The notes beneath the pieces are model-generated. The model did no database searches. It was not told the origin of the DNA and saw nothing but the letters and a program-made list of their open reading frames with translations. From the NCBI GenBank assembly GCA_039805565.1, contig JBDLTZ010000274.1, forward strand, positions 1 through 17,546: a stretch of DNA of 17,546 bases, written 5' to 3'. Source of the stretch: CALJIC01 sp039805565. GTDB taxonomy: Bacteria; Chloroflexota; Chloroflexia; Chloroflexales; Roseiflexaceae. Made by a program: the position numbers and the translations under genes. Shown here piece by piece: positions 1-6,887 of this stretch (its first letter is position 1; every line of letters starts with the position of its first letter).

Positions 1-2
1 CG

Positions 3-2963
3 GCGCCGAAGAAGGAGGCTGAAGTCGTCATCGAGAGTGACACTCTGCCCTACGACCGCAACCTGAAGTCGCTGGTGGTTACCACCGACCCGCCCGACCT
101 CGCGCTCCAGGTCTCGTTCGAGGGCATCAACGGCACCGTCTACCCCAAGACCACCGCGCCGCCCATCAACGCCGGGACCTACAAAGTCGAGGCCACCGTG
201 GTCGACGAGTTCTACGGCGGGACAGGCACGGCGGAGATGACAGTGACGAAGGCGCCAGCAGTCGTAACGCTTGATCAGCTCTTCCATACCTATGACGGAA
301 CATCCAAGACCGCGATAGCGAGCACGTCTCCTCTCGGGCTCGTCGTCCGGCTGACGTACACCGGCATCTCAGGGACCACCTATGAGACCCCGGAGCTCCC
401 CCCGACCGCTCCTGGCAATTACAGCGTGGTCGCGGCGGTGGATGACCTGAACTACAGCGGCGCGATGACCACAACTATGGTGATCGCCAAGGCGCGCGCC
501 TCAATCGCGCTCAGTAATCTGAATCAGGTCGCCGCCAACGCCAGGGACATCCTGATTGTCACGAATCCGCCCAGCGTGACAACATCGCTCACCTACACAG
601 GCCTGAGCGGGACAGAGTACCCATCATCCAGCAGTTTCCCGAATAAGGCGGGCACATACCTCGTGCACGCCGAGGCAGCACATCCCTTCTATCAGGGCAT
701 GATGACCGGCACACTCACGCTCATGCGTGGCGAGCAGCAGATCACCTTCAAGCAGCCAGAGCCTGTTGAGTACAATCCGGATAACAACAACATCCAGCTT
801 ACCGCCACAACCAATGCCATCTCCCCGATAGAGATCCAGTACACGACCTCGAGTCCCAGCACCGTCTGTGAGGTGAGCGCGAGGGGCAACGTGACGGTCA
901 GTGGCCCTGGTGAATGTGTTGTGACAGCATCGCACCCTGGTGACGAGAACTGGCTGCCAGCGGCCCCGATCACGCGTGTACAGCTCATCACCCTGGGCGA
1001 TATTGCGTTTCCCAGCGAGATAGCTGCTGATACAGATACGATCTCCTATAACGACCGCCAGTTCAGCGTAAGCGCGAGCGTGAAATCCGGGCCACCTATC
1101 AGTTTCAGCAGCCGTACGCCCCTGGTATGTCAGATCACCGGTCCGACGAGCGAATATATCGATGCAGACAGCGATTATGAGCGTGAGTACACGACGGTCA
1201 TCACGATACTACGCGCATCAGAATGTAGAATCGCTGCAACCCAGCTAGGAAGTGGTAGCTACCCTTCACGCTCCAAAGAGAAAGTAGTAGCGATCGCAAA
1301 GGGCACACAGCAGCTCATCTGGGACGTACCAGCTACTGCGCTCGTCTCTGACACCGTCGCGATCAATATCAGTGCGACCTCCGGCCTGAGAGTGAATCTT
1401 ACGATCGCAGATGTATCGACGGACTACTGCTCACTCACATCAAGCACACGCCCGTATGTGACAATCAAGAAGAAGGGCAATGTGTGCAAGATACAGGCGA
1501 ACGTTGAGGAGAGTGAGAATTACGAAGCGATCGACGAAGAGCTGAACCAGATCTCGATCGGAGGCATCCCTCAGTCGATATCCATCGATCCACCACCGCT
1601 GGCCACACTTATGTACAGCTCTGGCGGTACATTCGCCGTGACCGGGCGCACAAGCTCAGGGCTGCCTCTGATATTTAGCACTGACACAGACGGGGTGTGC
1701 ACGATCCCCCCAGATACTGAAGGGCTGTCAGCAATCGTGACTGTCGAAGCACCTGGCGACTGCATCATCAGAGCGCAGCACCCGGGCAATGACATCTACA
1801 GCGCCGCCCGCGATGCGGTGCTCACGGTCAAGATTGTGAAGGCTCCCCAGACTTTCATCTTCCCGACGCTGCCGAATCGCCCCTACGGCGCACCGACCTT
1901 CACGCTCCCTACCAGAGCGAGCTCAGGACGGAATGTGACGATCGAGAGCGAGTCCCAGCAGGTCTGCACTGTCAACACGATGGGCACCGTCAGCCTCGTA
2001 GGCATCGGCCTCTGCAGCCTTGTCGCCACGGAGCAGGGCGATACCTACTACGAGCCACTAAGCCTGGTGCGCGCAAGCTTCGACGTCCTCAAGGGCACGC
2101 AGACGATCACGTTTGACCCGATAGCCGATAGACGACTCGGCAGCAGTGCGTTCGCCCCCACAGTGACAGCGACCTCAGGGCTGACGGTGACGCTGACCGC
2201 GAACGGTGCGTGCGAGATCTCCAACAACACAGTGACTCTCTCAAGGGTCGGGAGCTGCTCGCTGACGGCGAGCCAAAGCGGCAACGACAGCTGGTACGAG
2301 GCCCCGCCTGTCACCCGCGCCTTCTCTGTGCTGCCGGAGGAGGTGACGGTCGTGCTGATCCCACCGACGAACCCTGTGTACAACGGCAGCCCTCAGCCCA
2401 TCTCATTCGCAACCGACCCGTCCGGCCGTACTGATGTCGAGGTCCTCTACAACGGCTCTCTGACGCCGCCAGTGTCTGCTGGCACGTACTATCTCACGGC
2501 GCGCCTGACCAGCCCCAGCGCCGTAGCGGTGATCAGCGGAACGACGACGATGACGATCGCCAAGAGGGACGCCACCATCTTCCTCGCCACGCCCAGCGTG
2601 ACCTCCGATGGGCTGCCGAAGACCGGAAGCATCACGACGTTCCCGTCAGGCCTGGCAGTCACTGTCACGTACACAGACACCCTGGGAAATGTGCTGTCTA
2701 CACCGCCGACGGACCCTGGCACATACACCGTTACCGCCCAGGTGGTCGACGTTAACTTCAAGGGTGAGAAGACGGTGACGTTGACCATCGTCGCCCCGAC
2801 GGCCATACCGACGGCCACCAGCACGCCGACCAACACGCCGACGGCCACCAGCACGCCGACCAACACGCCAGCGGCCATCAGCACGCCAACCAACACGCCA
2901 GCGGCCATCAGCACGCCGACCGACACGCCAGCGAGCCCGCCAACGAATACCCCGACACCATGA
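3..2963 (+). CDS. Large MBG/Ig-like repeat surface protein, 5' end missing
   Basis: The frame is open from base 3, so the N-terminus and any signal peptide lie outside the window; the GTG at 75 is internal, because the codons before it continue a repeat module. About 987 codons are visible. In order: three MBG-like modules (to about base 730; pattern Y.G..K ... TY.G ... AGTY.V.A.V.D..Y.G), six Ig-like modules each with two cysteines (about 730-2335; pattern QxITF ... C ... G.C...A...G...Y), two more MBG-like modules (2337-2792), and a Pro/Thr tail ending in TPTNTPTP. Such modules occur in bacterial adhesins and cell-surface proteins. Each cysteine pair probably forms a disulfide, which fits export. 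No LPXTG motif or C-terminal membrane helix is present, so the anchoring is unknown. The stop lies 52 bases before the kinase gene, suggesting co-transcription. Modules between about 750 and 1850 look less GC-rich than their neighbours. The function (adhesion, sheath or surface layer) is inferred from fold only. Confidence 0.85.
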   Translation, partial: APKKEAEVVIESDTLPYDRNLKSLVVTTDPPDLALQVSFEGINGTVYPKTTAPPINAGTYKVEATVVDEFYGGTGTAEMTVTKAPAVVTLDQLFHTYDGTSKTAIASTSPLGLVVRLTYTGISGTTYETPELPPTAPGNYSVVAAVDDLNYSGAMTTTMVIAKARASIALSNLNQVAANARDILIVTNPPSVTTSLTYTGLSGTEYPSSSSFPNKAGTYLVHAEAAHPFYQGMMTGTLTLMRGEQQITFKQPEPVEYNPDNNNIQLTATTNAISPIEIQYTTSSPSTVCEVSARGNVTVSGPGECVVTASHPGDENWLPAAPITRVQLITLGDIAFPSEIAADTDTISYNDRQFSVSASVKSGPPISFSSRTPLVCQITGPTSEYIDADSDYEREYTTVITILRASECRIAATQLGSGSYPSRSKEKVVAIAKGTQQLIWDVPATALVSDTVAINISATSGLRVNLTIADVSTDYCSLTSSTRPYVTIKKKGNVCKIQANVEESENYEAIDEELNQISIGGIPQSISIDPPPLATLMYSSGGTFAVTGRTSSGLPLIFSTDTDGVCTIPPDTEGLSAIVTVEAPGDCIIRAQHPGNDIYSAARDAVLTVKIVKAPQTFIFPTLPNRPYGAPTFTLPTRASSGRNVTIESESQQVCTVNTMGTVSLVGIGLCSLVATEQGDTYYEPLSLVRASFDVLKGTQTITFDPIADRRLGSSAFAPTVTATSGLTVTLTANGACEISNNTVTLSRVGSCSLTASQSGNDSWYEAPPVTRAFSVLPEEVTVVLIPPTNPVYNGSPQPISFATDPSGRTDVEVLYNGSLTPPVSAGTYYLTARLTSPSAVAVISGTTTMTIAKRDATIFLATPSVTSDGLPKTGSITTFPSGLAVTVTYTDTLGNVLSTPPTDPGTYTVTAQVVDVNFKGEKTVTLTIVAPTAIPTATSTPTNTPTATSTPTNTPAAISTPTNTPAAISTPTDTPASPPTNTPTP
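2811..2930 (+). repeat. Four tandem 30-bp units encoding the Pro/Thr tail
   Basis: Units begin at 2811, 2841, 2871 and 2901. They are nearly identical: the first two differ at one base, and the third and fourth carry ACC to ATC and a few silent changes. Each encodes a 10-residue variant of TATSTPTNTP. The array is in frame, so gain or loss of units would only change stalk length. It is probably an extended, possibly glycosylated spacer. Confidence 0.9.
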
Positions 2964-3015
2964 CAGTGATAGGGACGCTCCACTGGACAGTGTCGACGAA
3001 CACCAGGATAGCCAC

Positions 3016-5562
3016 ATGACCACGATGACAGGGACTATCGTCGGCGGCTACATTATCGACGCGGTCATTGGGTCCGGCGGCATGGGCCAAGTGTTTCGGG
3101 CTACGGCTGCTGATAGCGGGGTGCGTGTCGCGCTCAAGCGCCTGCACCCGCACCTCGTCGCGCTGCCCGGCTTCCGCTCCCGGTTCACGCGGGAGGTGGA
3201 GGCGCTGGCCGCCCTCAACCACCCGCACATCGTCCGCATGCTCGCGGCGGGGACATCTGACCAGGACTGCTTCCTGGTGATGGAGCTGCTCGAGGGCGGC
3301 TCACTGCGCGGGCCGCTCGAGCGCCGCGGCCGGGACGAAGGTGCGCTGCCGCTGGCACTGGGCATTGAGCTCGTGCGCCAAGCAGCCGAGGCGCTGGCGT
3401 TCGCCCACAGCCAAGGCCTGATCCACCGTGATATCAAGCCGGATAATCTGCTCCTCGCATATGATGCCGCGGGCGGCTGCCAGGTCAAGGTGGGCGACTT
3501 CGGCCTGGTGCAGTTCGCCGAGCACAACCAGCTGACGACCGGCGGCGCGATCGTCGGGACACCGGCGTACCTCTCGCCCGACCAGTGCCAGGGGCTTGAG
3601 CTCGATGGTCGCAGCGACATCTACTCGCTCGGCGTGGTGCTCTACGAGCTGGCGACGGGCTACCTGCCGTTCGATGTACGCACGCTGAGCGAGGCGATCT
3701 TCAAGCACGTCTACGTGCCACCCACGCCGCCACGCCAGGTGCGGCCCGACCTGCCGCCGGAGCTGGAGGCGATCATCCTGCGCTGCATGGCGAAGCAGCC
3801 CGACCAGCGCTTCGCCACAGCGGGCGAGCTCGCGCAGGCACTGGCGGCGGTCGCGGCCTCACTCGCGCCCGCGCAGCTCCTCACCCCTACCGAGCCCGCC
3901 GTGGCAGACGTGGACACCGAGGTGGACACCGACGTTCCGGTGCCGCTGATGCAGATCACAAACGATGAGGGCCAGGCGCTGGCGGAGTCGCGCTTGAGCG
4001 GCGAGGGCATCGTGGTGGGGCGCGCTGCCTCGTGCGATGTCGTCCTGGATGAGCAGAGCGTCGCGCCACGCCAGATGTACGTCGACTGGGACGGCGTCGA
4101 GGTTCGGGTCGTGCCACTGGATGCGAGTGTGCCGGTGCTGCTGGGTGGTGTGCCGCTGCAGCTCGATACGCCCCACGTCTGGCAGCCCGGCTCAGCACTA
4201 CGGGTCGGCAGACTGTGGCTTAAGATGCAGGTCGCGCACACCGATCCCGCTCTCTCCCCGGAGCCACAGGAGGGATCCGAGGCCGAGGAGACGCCCTCGC
4301 AACCTCTGCCGGGTGAGGTCGCCGAGCAGGAGCAGCGCAGTACCCACGGCGCCAGCGGTGCGCTGACGGTCGTCGACCGGATCGTGGTCGTGCTCGACAA
4401 CAAGGAGCTGACGCTGACGCCGGGGCAGCCGGCGGCGCTGCGCGTCACCCTGGCCAACGTCAGCCGGATCGTCGAGCACCTCACGATCCGGGTCGATGGA
4501 GCGCCGCACGAGTGGGTGCAGGCCTCGCCGCCGTACGTGCAGCTTAACCCAGGCGGCCAAGCTACGGCCAGCCTGACAATCACGCCGCCGCGCTCCGCCG
4601 AGAGCAAGGCCGACGAGTATCAGGTCACCGTGTACGCCGTCTCGCGCGATACCCCGAGCGAGGCCGGTGCTGCGCCGTGCTGCTGGCGTGTGGAGCCGTT
4701 CTACGAGAGCGAGGTGAGCCTTAAGCCAGGGCGCGCGGCAGGCTGGCGAGGCGCGAGCTACACTCTGAAGGTGACCAATAGCGGCAATACGCCAGGGCGC
4801 TACACCTTCGTGGGTGAGGACGAGGAGCAGATCCTGACCTACGGCTTCGCGCCGGAGCGGGCGGTGGTGGACCCCGGGCAGACGGCCAAGGTCAACGTGA
4901 GCGTGGGCAGCGAGCCGATGTGGCTCGGGTCTCCTGCGAACCGGGCGTTCAAGCTGCGGGTGAAGCAGGAGCGAGTGAAGGAGCCCCAGGAGCTCACCGC
5001 GCAGTTGACGGTGCAGCCGCTGATCCCCGGGTGGCTGCCGAAGGCGCTGATGGCGGCGATCGTGGCGGTGGTGCTGTACGGGCTGGCGATTGTGCCGCCG
5101 CCGCTGAAGAGCGCCCCGCGCGTCGGCTTCCTGCTGCCGCCCACGAAGGTGGTGCCGACGGCCGCCCCGCGCCCGACCCGCCCACCAAAGCCGACGAGGA
5201 CGCCCAAGCCGACCAAGACGCCCAAGCCGACCGCCACGGTGCGCCCGACGAAGACCCCCGAGCCGTCTCCGTCGCCGATTCCGCCAACGGCGACAGTCAC
5301 GCCGACGGCGACACCGATCCCGCCACCGATGTGCCGCGCGGGCACACCGTTCCCGGTGACGTTCCAGGGCCCGCCGCGCGCTGAGGTGCTGCTGCTCTTC
5401 GACGGCCGAGTGGTAGGCAGCGGTGTCGCGGGAGCCGACGGCACGGGCACGATGCCGCTCGTGGTGGGCGACGAACAACCGGGGCTGCACCAGATCACCG
5501 TCGAGACGCGCCAGGGCGGGCGTGTGCTGCACAAGCTCGTGTGCTACGTCCCGCCGCGGTGA
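3016..5562 (+). CDS. PknB-type Ser/Thr kinase with FHA-like and beta-sandwich domains
   Basis: This 848-residue protein phosphorylates Ser/Thr on target proteins at the membrane. The kinase domain (about 10-280) has all key motifs: glycine loop GSGGMGQV (19-26), ATP-anchoring K41, helix-C E60, HRDIKPDN (catalytic D139, N144) and DFG (D161). The usual APE is SPDQ. Residues about 315-410 look like an FHA domain with GR (335-336), but the phosphothreonine-binding S-R-x-H is A350-P-R-Q353, so classical binding is probably lost. Two beta-sandwich domains follow (about 445-545 and 560-665), then one membrane helix (about 675-694), a Pro/Thr stalk (about 705-770) and a small C-terminal domain (about 771-848). 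If the kinase is cytoplasmic, only the stalk and last domain are outside, which puts the beta-sandwich domains inside; that is unusual. AGGA at 3005-3008, seven bases before the ATG, supports the start. The neighbouring surface protein may be functionally linked, but no target is known. Confidence 0.93.
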   Translation: MTTMTGTIVGGYIIDAVIGSGGMGQVFRATAADSGVRVALKRLHPHLVALPGFRSRFTREVEALAALNHPHIVRMLAAGTSDQDCFLVMELLEGGSLRGPLERRGRDEGALPLALGIELVRQAAEALAFAHSQGLIHRDIKPDNLLLAYDAAGGCQVKVGDFGLVQFAEHNQLTTGGAIVGTPAYLSPDQCQGLELDGRSDIYSLGVVLYELATGYLPFDVRTLSEAIFKHVYVPPTPPRQVRPDLPPELEAIILRCMAKQPDQRFATAGELAQALAAVAASLAPAQLLTPTEPAVADVDTEVDTDVPVPLMQITNDEGQALAESRLSGEGIVVGRAASCDVVLDEQSVAPRQMYVDWDGVEVRVVPLDASVPVLLGGVPLQLDTPHVWQPGSALRVGRLWLKMQVAHTDPALSPEPQEGSEAEETPSQPLPGEVAEQEQRSTHGASGALTVVDRIVVVLDNKELTLTPGQPAALRVTLANVSRIVEHLTIRVDGAPHEWVQASPPYVQLNPGGQATASLTITPPRSAESKADEYQVTVYAVSRDTPSEAGAAPCCWRVEPFYESEVSLKPGRAAGWRGASYTLKVTNSGNTPGRYTFVGEDEEQILTYGFAPERAVVDPGQTAKVNVSVGSEPMWLGSPANRAFKLRVKQERVKEPQELTAQLTVQPLIPGWLPKALMAAIVAVVLYGLAIVPPPLKSAPRVGFLLPPTKVVPTAAPRPTRPPKPTRTPKPTKTPKPTATVRPTKTPEPSPSPIPPTATVTPTATPIPPPMCRAGTPFPVTFQGPPRAEVLLLFDGRVVGSGVAGADGTGTMPLVVGDEQPGLHQITVETRQGGRVLHKLVCYVPPR
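5188..5259 (+). repeat. 18-bp imperfect tandem repeats encoding the kinase stalk
   Basis: Four 18-base units start at 5188, 5206, 5224 and 5242. The first two differ at only two positions; the last two are degenerate. They encode KPTRTP/KPTKTP-like hexapeptides in the extracytoplasmic stalk after the membrane helix. The tail resembles that of the upstream surface protein in composition, but the DNA unit is different. Confidence 0.75.
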
Positions 5563-5629
5563 TGGGCGGGCCGACGGCGCGCGCGATATCAGGTATCTCC
5601 TTTTGTGGGATTGATGCTGTTCGTTTGTG

Positions 5630-5635
5630 TATAAT
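5630..5635 (+). promoter_or_regulatory. Putative -10 box upstream of the channel gene
   Basis: A perfect TATAAT lies in the 100-base gap after the kinase gene, about 40 bases before the likely channel start. A TG pair lies close upstream but not at the exact extended -10 distance, and no good -35 hexamer is visible 16-18 bases upstream. Transcription would start near 5642, after the GTG at 5627, which argues against that codon as the channel start. Confidence 0.45.
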
Positions 5636-5658
5636 GTGCGCTGGACTCGCTGCTGTAC

Positions 5659-5664
5659 AGGAAG
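5659..5664 (+). promoter_or_regulatory. Ribosome binding site choosing the channel start
   Basis: AGGAAG lies one base before the ATG at 5666 and ten bases before the ATG at 5675. Only the second spacing is workable, so translation probably starts at 5675. This is consistent with the -10 box overlapping the longer GTG start at 5627. Confidence 0.5.
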
Positions 5665-5674
5665 CATGGCACAC

Positions 5675-6505
5675 ATGACATCGTCCGACTACGTCGCCGA
5701 ATACCCATCTCGCTCACTCAGGTCCACTGCGATGCGTCTTGTCGAGTCACCCATCACCCAGCGCGCCATCACCGTCGTGATCGTCGTGAACGCTGTCACG
5801 CTGGGCCTAGAGACTGCCTATGACCGCCACTCAGGGCCGGGCGTGGTGCTCCACCTGATCGACATGGCCGCGCTCTCTATCTTTGTGATCGAGCTCGCGC
5901 TCAAGCTCTTCGCCTATGGCGGCTCCTTCTTCCGCAGCGGCTGGAATCTCTTTGACCTGGCCACCATCGCGGTGTCGCTCATCCCGGCGGCTGGCAACCT
6001 GTCGGTATTGCGGGCATTCCGCGTGCTGCGCGTGCTGCGCTTTATCTCGGTGGTGCCAAGCCTCCGCATCGTCGTCCAAGCGCTGCTCGGCGCGCTGCCC
6101 AGCATGTTCTCGATCACAGCAATCCTCGGCCTGATCTTCTACGTGTTCGCCGTGCTCGCGACCTCACTATTTGGGAATGTGAGCGAGAAGTTCGCATCGC
6201 TTGAGGTGTCACTGTTCACGCTGTTCCAGATCATGACGCTCGACGACTGGTCGGGCGGGATCGTACAGCCAGTGATGCGCGAGTACCAGTGGGCGTGGGC
6301 GTTCTTCCTGCCGTTCATCATCGTCTCGTCCTTCGCCGTCCTCAACCTCTTCATCGGCGTCCTGACGAGCAACATCGACGCGCAGAGCGAGGCGCGTGAT
6401 CTGCTTGAGGCGCGGCACATCGAGGCGCTTGAGGGCCAGGTCGCCGATCTGAGAAGTGAGCTCACGGCAATTCGGGCGCTGCTTGAGCGCCAGCAGGAGA
6501 CGTAG
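5675..6505 (+). CDS. Voltage-gated cation channel, NaChBac/BacNav type, DD filter
   Basis: The 276-residue product matches the length of single-repeat bacterial voltage-gated sodium channels, which form tetramers in the inner membrane. Four hydrophobic segments form a voltage sensor. S4 has arginines every third residue (R113, R116, R119, R122). S5, pore loop and S6 follow, then a C-terminal coiled coil (about 241-274, heptads such as LEGQVADLRSELTAI) as in NaChBac-family tetramerisation tails. The selectivity filter is T188-L-D-D-W-S-G-G195. Sodium channels of this family typically have TLESW; the engineered calcium-selective CavAb has TLDDWSD. The two aspartates therefore suggest calcium permeability, which is inference. 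A longer reading from GTG 5627 is possible, but it overlaps a TATAAT box. The gene is probably monocistronic, with its own promoter and a strong terminator. Confidence 0.92.
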   Translation: MTSSDYVAEYPSRSLRSTAMRLVESPITQRAITVVIVVNAVTLGLETAYDRHSGPGVVLHLIDMAALSIFVIELALKLFAYGGSFFRSGWNLFDLATIAVSLIPAAGNLSVLRAFRVLRVLRFISVVPSLRIVVQALLGALPSMFSITAILGLIFYVFAVLATSLFGNVSEKFASLEVSLFTLFQIMTLDDWSGGIVQPVMREYQWAWAFFLPFIIVSSFAVLNLFIGVLTSNIDAQSEARDLLEARHIEALEGQVADLRSELTAIRALLERQQET

Positions 6506-6553
6506 GACCACCCCTCCCGCACATCACGCGGGGATCTGAGGGCGGCTGCGGTT

Positions 6554-6590
6554 GCGGCCCCGGCGTTGTCACGCCGGGGCCGCTTGTTGT
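6554..6590 (+). terminator. Hairpin terminator of the channel gene
   Basis: GCGGCCCCGGCG (6554-6565) pairs perfectly with CGCCGGGGCCGC (6572-6583) around the six-base loop TTGTCA. The T-rich run TTGTTGT follows. It lies 48 bases past the channel stop. The T-tract is imperfect, but the 12-bp GC stem is very strong. Confidence 0.85.
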
Positions 6591-6642
6591 CAGCAGCCGG
6601 CAGGCGCCCGAGCCCGACACCGATGCTCTTGGGATGCGTAAG

Positions 6643-6684
6643 CACCTCGCACAGATCACGCCAGACCAGATGCTGTGCGAGGTG
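6643..6684. repeat. Perfect 12-bp inverted repeat with 18-base loop
   Basis: CACCTCGCACAG (6643-6654) is exactly complementary to CTGTGCGAGGTG (6673-6684). Neither strand has a T-run after the stem, so this is not a standard Rho-independent terminator. It could be an RNA hairpin protecting transcript ends, a protein-binding site, or a relic; no gene covers it. Confidence 0.7.
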
Positions 6685-6887
6685 AGCGCGACAGACACTT
6701 GTTTACAGAAACCTTGGCGCGAAAGCCCACACGCTATGGAGACGCCTGCGGCGCCTCACCCCCTCATCCCTGCTCACGCTTCGTGGATGCTGTTGGCAGG
6801 CGCACGAGGAACGGGAGTGAAGCACTGCAGGCGATAGCGCCGAGACAATATCGCGCCATTTTTGTGTCTGACCCTGCGCTCCCAGTA

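Larger units (their letters stand above)
6506..6887. other. Intergenic region between convergent genes
   Basis: These 382 bases separate the ends of the channel gene (plus) and the exported-protein gene (minus). They hold a terminator hairpin (6554-6590) and a second perfect inverted repeat (6643-6684). I see no credible gene in the remainder; the open frames on the plus strand here have no recognisable protein content and run into the antisense of the minus-strand gene. Confidence 0.7.

Noticed and set aside
2811..2930. Tandem repeats considered as a CRISPR array
   Set aside because: The 30-bp units are contiguous, with no spacers, and encode an in-frame Pro/Thr tail.
5563..5625. Possible terminator after the kinase gene
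   Set aside because: Only a four-base stem near GATATCAGGTATC with a short T run; too weak to claim.
4198..5676. 492-codon minus-strand open frame over the kinase gene
   Set aside because: Arg/Gly-rich antisense shadow of the kinase C-terminal half.
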